Source: UBA4744 sp035282865 (GTDB taxonomy: Bacteria > Actinomycetota > Acidimicrobiia > Spongiisociales > UBA4744). Taken from it: a stretch of 11,076 bases of DNA. How positions within the stretch are numbered: the first letter of the stretch is position 1; each line of letters starts with the position of its first letter. Both the position numbers and the translations under genes were made by a program. The notes beneath the pieces were generated by a model that saw only the letters and a list, made by a program, of their open reading frames with translations, did no database searches and was not told the origin of the DNA. Shown piece after piece: positions 1-5,857 of the stretch. Location of the stretch: positions 1-11,076 of the forward strand of contig DATEVB010000194.1 of the NCBI GenBank assembly GCA_035282865.1. The letters are read 5' to 3'.

Positions 1-67
1 CAGCCACAACACGCCGAAAACCCAACAACGGCGCCCGATTCACAGTTTCAAGCCACGTAACTTCCGG

Positions 68-1018
68 CTAAGCAGCGAGCGCTGCCTCGAGCCAGCGAAA
101 ATCGGTGTTGCCCCCGCTGATGATCACTCCCACCCGCAGCCCTCTTACCTCGTCGGCAAGAACGCGGACAGCTGCCAGCCCGGCTGCTCCCGACGGTTCG
201 ACGACCAGTTTCATCCGTTGCAGGTGGAAGAGGGCCGCCGCCAGGAGGGCCTCCTCGCTGATCGTGACGACCTCCGTCGCGGCCTCGGTCAAGATGGCGA
301 AGGCGATCTCTCCGAGCCCGGTCAGAAGGCCGTCCGCCCAGGTGGTCGGGTTGGGGACCCGCGGCTGACGGACCCCGGTCTGCAAGGACCGGTAGGCATC
401 GTCGACTGCTTCGGGCTCTGCACCAACCACCCGGATCCCGGGACGCAGAGAGGTGGCCGCCAGCGTGGTGCCGGACAGCAGCCCGCCCCCCCCGACGGGA
501 GCCACGACCAAGTCCAGGTTCGGGACGTCTTCGAACAACTCGAGAGCGGCGGTCCCCTGCCCGGCCACCACCCGCGGATCGTCGAACGGGTGAACCAAGA
601 CGGCTCGGCGGGCTCGCATCTCCCGATCGCACACAGCTTCCCGCTCGTTCTGTTTACAGAAGACGATCTCTGCGCCGTAGCCACGCACCGCCGTCACCTT
701 GACGCCCGGCGCATCGTCGGGCATCACCACCGTGCAGGGAATCCCCCGGATCCCGGCCGCATAGGCCAGAGCAGCCGCGTGGTTCCCCGATGAGTGGGTG
801 ATCACCCCTCCGGCTGCCTCGTCCTCGCTGAGGCAGAGGACGGTGTTGAGAGCACCCCTCGCCTTGAAGGCGCCCACCTTCTGGAGGTTCTCACACTTGA
901 AAAAGACTTGCGCCCCCAGTTCCCGGTCCAAGGTCGCCGAGGTCATGATCGGTGTGCGATGCGCAAAGGGAGCGATCCGCTCGGCGGCGGCTCGGACGTC
1001 GTCAAAAGTGGGATTCAT
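68..1018 (-). CDS. PLP-dependent threonine/serine dehydratase, serine racemase-like (fold type II)
   Basis: This 316-residue cytoplasmic enzyme likely deaminates L-threonine or L-serine to the 2-oxo acid plus ammonia, and could also racemise serine. The Schiff-base lysine is K52 in the segment GAFKARGA. A phosphate/substrate loop HSSGNH lies at 75-80, the glycine-rich PLP-phosphate loop VGGGGLLSG at 175-183, and SGGN at 301-304 near the C-terminus. There is no C-terminal ACT domain, so it resembles the short catabolic enzymes and eukaryotic-type serine racemase rather than biosynthetic IlvA. S77 falls where serine racemase has its second catalytic serine, and E201 and D207 fall where it binds a divalent cation. 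The ATG start gives a normal family N-terminus but has no good ribosome site; a TACACT box lies ten bases upstream. The gene is divergent from aceE. Family assignment is firm; the choice between dehydratase and racemase is inference. Confidence 0.93.
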   Translation of the reverse strand: MNPTFDDVRAAAERIAPFAHRTPIMTSATLDRELGAQVFFKCENLQKVGAFKARGALNTVLCLSEDEAAGGVITHSSGNHAAALAYAAGIRGIPCTVVMPDDAPGVKVTAVRGYGAEIVFCKQNEREAVCDREMRARRAVLVHPFDDPRVVAGQGTAALELFEDVPNLDLVVAPVGGGGLLSGTTLAATSLRPGIRVVGAEPEAVDDAYRSLQTGVRQPRVPNPTTWADGLLTGLGEIAFAILTEAATEVVTISEEALLAAALFHLQRMKLVVEPSGAAGLAAVRVLADEVRGLRVGVIISGGNTDFRWLEAALAA

Positions 1019-1028
1019 GGGAGCCGCG

Positions 1029-1034
1029 AGTGTA
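1029..1034 (-). promoter_or_regulatory. Possible -10 box (TACACT) for the dehydratase gene
   Basis: On the minus strand TACACT fits the actinobacterial TANNNT -10 pattern and ends ten bases before the dehydratase ATG. A transcript from it would have almost no leader, which fits the absence of a Shine-Dalgarno at normal distance. No clear -35 element is visible, so this is a weak prediction. Confidence 0.3.
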
Positions 1035-1155
1035 CTTCCTCAGGTTTTGGCGCCGATATTGCCGCCCATGCGAGCAAGTTAGGCGCAAAACCCAACGGGG
1101 CCCAGCAAAAACTGCATCGCGGTAGGCTTCTGGAGCGGCGTGACAAGGACTCTTC

Positions 1156-3846
1156 ATGATCATCGATGGCTTCGTACACCAGCTTCCGGACCAGGATCCG
1201 GAAGAGACCCAGGAATGGCTGGATTCGCTCGACGAAGTGATCTCCACCCAGGGAAAGATGCGGGCCCAGATGCTGATGGCCAAGTTGATCACACGCGCCC
1301 GGGAACAGAATGTGGGGGTTCCTGCCTCGATCAGCACGCCCTACATCAACACGATCCCGCCCGAGGAGGAAGCCTGGTTTCCCGGCGACATGTACCTCGA
1401 GAAGCGGATCCGGAGGTTCATCCGGTGGAACGCCGCCGTCATGGTGATCAAAGCCAACAAAGCAGCGGACGGAATCGGTGGGCACCTGTCAACGTTCGCG
1501 TCCTCGGCGGCACTGTACGAGGTCGGCTTCAACCACTTCTTCCATGGCAAGGATGACGGGCTGCCGGGAGACCACATCTACATCCAGGGTCACGCCGCCC
1601 CGGGCATCTACGCTCGCGCCTACCTGGAGCACCGGCTCGACGAACAAGATCTGGACCGGTTCCGCCGCGAAATAGACGGTGGGCTTTCGAGCTATCCGCA
1701 CCCCCGCTTGATGCCCGACTTCTGGGAATACCCGACCGTGTCGATGGGCATCGGTCCCATCAATTCGATCTATCAAGCCCGCTTCAACAAATACCTCCAG
1801 AGCCGTCGCATCGACGATGCCTCCGAGTCGCGGGTGTGGGCGTTTGTGGGTGACGGTGAGACCGATGAACCGGAAACCCTCGGTGCCATCAACCTTGCGG
1901 CCCGCGAGAAACTCGACAACCTGACGTGGGTGGTCAACTGCAACCTGCAGCGTTTGGACGGACCTGTCCGCGGCAATGGCAAGATCATCCAGGAGCTCGA
2001 AGCCGTCTTCCGTGGCGCCGGCTGGAACGTCATCAAGGTTGTGTGGGGCTCCAGCTGGGACCCGCTGCTGGCGGCCGACGTCGACGGAGTGTTGGTCAAC
2101 AAGATGAACACAACCGTGGATGGCGAGTACCAGCGTTTCAAGACAGAGTCGGGCGCCTACGTACGCGAGCACTTCTTCGGACCCGACCCCCGCCTCCGCA
2201 AGTTGGTCGAGCACATGACCGACGACGAGATCTGGCATCTGCGGCGCGGCGGTCTCGACTACAACAAGATCTACGCCGCCTATAAGGCCGCCACCGAGAT
2301 GAAGGGAGCGCCGAGCGTCATCCTCGCCAAGACCATCAAGGGATGGACCCTTGGGCCGGATGTCGAGGGTCGCAACGCCACCCATCAGATCAAGAAGATG
2401 ACCAACGAGCAACTCATGGTCCTGCGAGAGCGGTTGCACCTGCAGGAGGAGATCCCGGAGGACGCCCTCGCCCCGGACCGAGAGCCGCCCTACTACCGGC
2501 CACCGCCGGGATCGCCGGAGAGCGACTACCTACAACAGCGCCGTAAAGCCCTCGACGGGTACCTCCCGAGAAGGGTGGTCAGCATCCGGCGCCCCCTCAA
2601 GATGCCGTCCCGCAAGCCGTTCGAGGAGTTTGAGCCCGGTTCAGGAACCCAGGAAGTCTCCACCACGATGGCCTTCACCCGGATGCTGCGCAGCCTGGCG
2701 CGCGATGAGAACTTCGGGTCGCGGGTAGTGCCGATCATCCCCGACGAAGGGCGCACCTTCGGGATGGATGCGCTCTTCAAAGAGCTGAAGATCTACGCTT
2801 CACAAGGCCAGTTGTACGAACCGGTCGACCACGACCTGCTGCTGTCATACGTGGAAGACAAGGACGGCCAGATCCTCGAGGAGGGCATCACCGAGGCCGG
2901 CTCGATGGCCAGCTGGATCGCCGCGGCCACCTCCTATGCCACGCGGGGCGTGCCCATGGTGCCGTTCTTCACCTTCTATTCGATGTTCGGCTTCCAGCGG
3001 GTGGGCGATCTCATCTGGTCGGCTGCCGACTCACGAGCCCGGGGCTTTCTGCTGGGAGCAACCGCCGGACGCACCACCCTGGCCGGTGAGGGTCTGCAAC
3101 ACCAGGATGGGCACAGCCTGGTACTCGCCTCGACAGTCCCGGTCTGCGAGGCTTACGACCCCGCTTTTGCTTATGAGGTGAGCACGATCGTCGAAGGCGG
3201 ATTACAGCGGATGTACGTCGACAACGAGGACGTCTTCTACTACCTGACGCTCTATAACGAGAACTACGTGCAGCCGCCGATGCCGGAGGGTTCTGCCGAC
3301 GGGATCATGCGGGGCTTGTACCGATGGGCGCCCGCCCCTGAGGGCACGGCCCATCACGCTACTGTGCTGTTCTCAGGCACTGCCCACGCCGCCGCCCGCC
3401 AGGCCCGGCAAGAATTGGCCGAGCATTACGACGTAGGCGTGGAGCTGTGGAGCGCAACGTCGTACAAGAAACTCCGCGAAGAAGCCCTCGGAATCGAGCG
3501 ATGGAATCGACTTCACCCGGGAGATACCCCCCGTTTGCCCTACGTGACCGAACAACTGTCCCGATCGGAAGGGCCGTTCGTGGCGGTGACGGATTACATG
3601 AAGATGGTGCCGGATCAGGTTGCCCGTTGGGTGCCCGGTCGATTGATCCCGCTGGGCACCGACGGCTTCGGCCGCTCCGACACCAGAGAAGCGCTTCGCA
3701 ACTTCTTCGAGACGGATGCGCCGCATGTCGTCGTGGCCGTGCTCGCCGGGCTCGCCGCCGATCAAATCGCCCCGTCCTCAGTCGTGAAGGATGCGATCGC
3801 CCGGTACGGGATCGACCCCGACGTGGGAGATCCGGCCGGTCGGTAG
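1156..3846 (+). CDS. aceE: Pyruvate dehydrogenase E1 component, homodimeric type
   Basis: Thiamine-diphosphate-dependent E1 of the pyruvate dehydrogenase complex. It decarboxylates pyruvate and passes the acetyl group to the lipoyl domain of E2, linking glycolysis to acetyl-CoA in the cytoplasm. At 896 residues it is full length (E. coli 887, mycobacterial about 900). The thiamine-diphosphate motif runs from GDGE (232-235) to NCN (261-263), followed by LQRLDGP. Family histidines are visible at H110 (GGHLSTF), H146 (QGHAAPG) and H649 (GEGLQHQDGH). The start is supported by AAGGA at 1145-1149, six bases before the ATG. The 137-bp gap to the divergent dehydratase holds a possible TAGGCT -10 box at 1123-1128 but no good -35. 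No E2, E3 or lipoylation gene follows, so the partners are encoded elsewhere. A convergent gene lies downstream. Confidence 0.98.
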   Translation: MIIDGFVHQLPDQDPEETQEWLDSLDEVISTQGKMRAQMLMAKLITRAREQNVGVPASISTPYINTIPPEEEAWFPGDMYLEKRIRRFIRWNAAVMVIKANKAADGIGGHLSTFASSAALYEVGFNHFFHGKDDGLPGDHIYIQGHAAPGIYARAYLEHRLDEQDLDRFRREIDGGLSSYPHPRLMPDFWEYPTVSMGIGPINSIYQARFNKYLQSRRIDDASESRVWAFVGDGETDEPETLGAINLAAREKLDNLTWVVNCNLQRLDGPVRGNGKIIQELEAVFRGAGWNVIKVVWGSSWDPLLAADVDGVLVNKMNTTVDGEYQRFKTESGAYVREHFFGPDPRLRKLVEHMTDDEIWHLRRGGLDYNKIYAAYKAATEMKGAPSVILAKTIKGWTLGPDVEGRNATHQIKKMTNEQLMVLRERLHLQEEIPEDALAPDREPPYYRPPPGSPESDYLQQRRKALDGYLPRRVVSIRRPLKMPSRKPFEEFEPGSGTQEVSTTMAFTRMLRSLARDENFGSRVVPIIPDEGRTFGMDALFKELKIYASQGQLYEPVDHDLLLSYVEDKDGQILEEGITEAGSMASWIAAATSYATRGVPMVPFFTFYSMFGFQRVGDLIWSAADSRARGFLLGATAGRTTLAGEGLQHQDGHSLVLASTVPVCEAYDPAFAYEVSTIVEGGLQRMYVDNEDVFYYLTLYNENYVQPPMPEGSADGIMRGLYRWAPAPEGTAHHATVLFSGTAHAAARQARQELAEHYDVGVELWSATSYKKLREEALGIERWNRLHPGDTPRLPYVTEQLSRSEGPFVAVTDYMKMVPDQVARWVPGRLIPLGTDGFGRSDTREALRNFFETDAPHVVVAVLAGLAADQIAPSSVVKDAIARYGIDPDVGDPAGR

Positions 3847-4069
3847 TCGGTGATCGAGTACTCCGTATCAGGCTTCCCACTCCCGACGGGTTGGCCGAAG
3901 CTCGTCGTTTGACAACGAGATCGTTCGGGGGCGGAGCTGTCTCCGGACAACTCCCATGAGCGCGGCAGGTTAGGCCATCCCGTCATCCGTCTGTTGAGCC
4001 GCGACGAAACCGGCGACGAGATGGTCTGGTTCGACCTCGCCCACACTCTCCGCTACCGGGCTGAGCCGC
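3847..4069. other. Intergenic region between convergent genes; no confident gene
   Basis: This segment lies between the ends of aceE and the P-loop gene. One plus-strand stretch (about 3976-4068) has a marked G/C third-position bias and reads as an open segment, but it has no start with a ribosome site and runs on into the antisense of the next gene. The opposite strand has a competing short reading (PVAESVGEVEPDHL). A five-base-pair hairpin (CGGAG 3932-3936 with CTCCG 3941-3945) has no following T run, so no terminator is called. It may be an eroded gene or plain spacer. Confidence 0.4.
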
Positions 4070-5050
4070 CTACCAGGTACGACTACGGCACAACGCCTCA
4101 AAGGCTCCCTTCAGGTCTCGATACAGCAGTGCTACGGCCTCAGCCGGCCAGCTTTGCGGATCGGCTCGCAGGAAAGAGGTCTTGTCAACCCGGTTGTCGA
4201 ACACCGCCACCGGCAGGTGGTAGACGGTTCCGTGGGCTTCCACCCGAACGGTGCCCGGCCGATCAGTCCGTTCGATGAGCCACATCATGTCGTCGGTCCC
4301 GTAGTCCTGGCGCATGACGAGCTCCGGCACACCGTGGTGGAGAGTGGAGGCGTCGCCTGCCATACCCGGTTGGGCTCGTTCAATGTTGCGGCGGTGACTC
4401 TCCTCCGGGGTTACCCACACATAGAGGATGGATGCCTTGGTCAAGATCTCATGGGAGAGGCGGCTCAGTGAGTACTGATACCCGTAGGGGCCTTCCAGGG
4501 GAAAGGTGGCATCCTCCGGGCCGCCCCTGGCGAACTCGATGACCACGGTGGTGCCGGACCGGTCAGCGCCTATCACCTCCAGGCGATCCACCCAAAGCCG
4601 CCGAGCGTCTGGCTCCACGGCCCGGATGAGTCCGTCGCGTGCCTCTTCAGAAATGCCCCTCAAAGGAGAGTTGAGCCCGGCTGCCCGGCGGGCCCGGTCG
4701 AAACGTTCGAGCAGCCAGGCAGCCGCCGAAAGCGGTTCATAGTCCTTCGAGCGGCGGAGATCCGCATAGTCCTCGTTGATCAGATGGATCAACGTTGCCC
4801 AGTCGCCCCTCTCGAGAAAAGGAGTCGCATCCGAGGCAAAGAAAACTGGTGGCTCCCCGAGCCGATGCAATTCGTCGGAGATGCGGCGCATCAGATGCAC
4901 GTACGGGTAGTCGTCCACCTGGACGGACCGACCAAGTCCGAACTCATCAGCAGCTTGCTCGGGATCCAACGTGCCAAGGTACCGGCGGATCTCCGACTTG
5001 CCGGACGCCGGGAGGGCCAGCAACAACAGGGTTGGGATCACTCCGACCAC
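4070..5050 (-). CDS. Uncharacterised P-loop NTPase, kinase-like
   Basis: A 326-residue protein (323 from the second start) whose N-terminus is a hydrophobic strand followed by a Walker A-type loop, ALPASGKS at 12-19, with alanine in place of the usual first glycine. Further kinase-like elements are a DDYPY segment at 46-50, a strand TTVVIEFARGG at 167-177, and a strand followed by an arginine-rich helix (ILYVWVTPEESHRRNIER, 208-225) resembling the lid of small-molecule kinases. It probably binds ATP in the cytoplasm and may phosphorylate a small substrate; no specific family or substrate is recognised. Two in-frame GTG starts exist, at 5050 and 5041. GGGAG (minus strand) sits one base before the first and ten before the second, so the 5041 start is more likely. 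A possible 53-residue ORF ends 23 bases upstream on the same strand. The gene converges on aceE and is divergent from the LiaF-like gene. Confidence 0.8.
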   Translation of the reverse strand: MVGVIPTLLLLALPASGKSEIRRYLGTLDPEQAADEFGLGRSVQVDDYPYVHLMRRISDELHRLGEPPVFFASDATPFLERGDWATLIHLINEDYADLRRSKDYEPLSAAAWLLERFDRARRAAGLNSPLRGISEEARDGLIRAVEPDARRLWVDRLEVIGADRSGTTVVIEFARGGPEDATFPLEGPYGYQYSLSRLSHEILTKASILYVWVTPEESHRRNIERAQPGMAGDASTLHHGVPELVMRQDYGTDDMMWLIERTDRPGTVRVEAHGTVYHLPVAVFDNRVDKTSFLRADPQSWPAEAVALLYRDLKGAFEALCRSRTW

Positions 5051-5073
5051 ACTCCCAGGCTAGAGGTCGATGT

Positions 5074-5235
5074 TCAGTCGTTACCGTCACCATCGCCAGG
5101 ATTGACGGTCGGCAACTCGTCGGGCATGAGTGGTTCGGAGGCAAATGATGTCACGGCTCTGGATCCGATTGATCGGTCGTCGTCGCCGCAGGACGGGCAC
5201 CCGACCTGAATGCTCCGGGGCTTGATCGTACCCAC
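5074..5235 (-). CDS. Possible small CPxCG protein (53 aa)
   Basis: A 53-codon reading frame starts at a GTG and ends with TGA 23 bases before the P-loop gene. The product has a short basic start, a CPSCG knuckle at residues 13-17, then a mainly acidic tail ending in GDGDGND. Third codon positions are mostly G or C, most strongly in the first twenty codons, as expected for a real gene here. CPxCG motifs are typical of small zinc-binding proteins, although those usually carry two pairs and only one is seen here. Against it: the start has no clear ribosome site, no other good start lies upstream of the cysteines, and a short plus-strand ORF with a good ribosome site overlaps it. If real it is probably co-transcribed with the P-loop gene. 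Confidence 0.4.
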   Translation of the reverse strand: MGTIKPRSIQVGCPSCGDDDRSIGSRAVTSFASEPLMPDELPTVNPGDGDGND

Positions 5236-5271
5236 CGTCGCGAGCTGCCAGAATCAGTGCTGTACTCGATT

Positions 5272-5276
5272 GGAGG
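5272..5276 (+). promoter_or_regulatory. Ribosome binding site that sets the LiaF-like start
   Basis: GGAGG lies five bases before the ATG at 5282. It favours this start over the in-frame ATG at 5210, which has no such site and would add 24 residues of non-signal-like sequence ahead of the membrane segment. Confidence 0.75.
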
Positions 5277-5281
5277 CCGAC

Positions 5282-5734
5282 ATGCTCAAGAAGCTCTTCA
5301 AGTTCGCGTTCTTCTCTTCACTCGTCTATGGATTCGGGGCGCTCGCCCGCCAATTGTTCCTGGGTCTGGGAGACGAGACGACCGGTGAGTTCGAGATCGT
5401 CACCATCATGGAAGGGAAGCAGTTCGCCAGCCGGGCGGAGGGGCTCTGGTCTGGAAAGGTGACAACGGTCATGGGTGGAGTAGAGCTCGATCTCGGCGAT
5501 GTGGTGCTCGCCCCGGGAGGGGCCGACCTGGCGGTTTTCACGGTGATGGGCGGAGTAGCGCTGCGGGTGCCGGATACCTGGATCGTCGAGACGGACGGAC
5601 GGGCCATCATCGGTGGTCACAACGCTCGTGTGCCCGCCCGGCACGTGCTGCCCGCGGATGCTCCGGTGTTGCGAGTACACGCCCGGACCTACTTCGGTGG
5701 CCTCGACATAGCTGCCGAACCCGTCGAATCCTGA
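5282..5734 (+). CDS. Membrane-anchored LiaF C-terminal-like protein
   Basis: A 150-residue protein with one N-terminal membrane segment (about residues 6-28, preceded by MLKKLFK) and a small beta-rich domain of the LiaF C-terminal type. The domain shows repeated glycine-glycine turns: TTVMGGVELDL (61-71), FTVMGGVALRVP (86-97), IIGGHNARVP (109-118) and RTYFGGLDI (135-143). LiaF proteins of Firmicutes sense cell-envelope stress with the LiaRS two-component pair; many actinobacterial relatives are short and uncharacterised. It has no intact kinase or regulator beside it, so a LiaF role is only suggested by fold. The likely topology is a cytoplasmic N-terminus with an anchored domain, side uncertain. 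The start is set by GGAGG five bases upstream. It is divergent from the P-loop gene and precedes the fadN promoter region. Confidence 0.82.
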   Translation: MLKKLFKFAFFSSLVYGFGALARQLFLGLGDETTGEFEIVTIMEGKQFASRAEGLWSGKVTTVMGGVELDLGDVVLAPGGADLAVFTVMGGVALRVPDTWIVETDGRAIIGGHNARVPARHVLPADAPVLRVHARTYFGGLDIAAEPVES

Positions 5735-5795
5735 GGTTCCAACCTCCACCAATCGGTTGAGGCACTCGGGTCGTCGAACGCTCCCCCACTCTGAT

Positions 5796-5828
5796 TTGGA
5801 CCCCGGCCCGGTCCGATAAGGTGGACCC
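5796..5828 (+). promoter_or_regulatory. Putative promoter and operator of the fadN-fadA operon
   Basis: TTGGAC (5796-5801) and TAAGGT (5817-5822) resemble -35 and -10 boxes, although the spacing is only 15 bases. Three half-sites overlap them: GGACC (5798-5802), GGTCC (5810-5814) and GGACC (5823-5827). The outer two sit in identical TGGACCC heptamers 25 bases apart. Such alternating half-sites would suit a dimeric fatty-acid-responsive repressor, which is inference. Confidence 0.35.
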
Positions 5829-5847
5829 TGAACACGCCCTTCCAGCT

Positions 5848-5853
5848 AGGAGG
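5848..5853 (+). promoter_or_regulatory. Strong ribosome binding site of fadN
   Basis: AGGAGG lies four bases before the ATG at 5858. It is among the strongest Shine-Dalgarno matches in the window and fixes the fadN start immediately before the NAD-binding strand. Confidence 0.8.
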
Positions 5854-5857
5854 ATCC

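Noticed and set aside
17..1096. AAAACCCAAC repeated at 17-26 and 1087-1096, flanking the dehydratase gene
   Set aside because: Ten-base repeats are expected by chance many times in 11 kb, and the flanking bases do not match.
1489..2439. Long minus-strand open frame (316 codons) inside aceE
   Set aside because: It is antisense to the conserved thiamine-diphosphate region of aceE, and its product shows no domain. Long antisense frames are usual in GC-rich coding DNA.
3932..3945. Hairpin CGGAG-CTGT-CTCCG as a terminator after aceE
   Set aside because: The stem is only five pairs and no T run follows on either strand.
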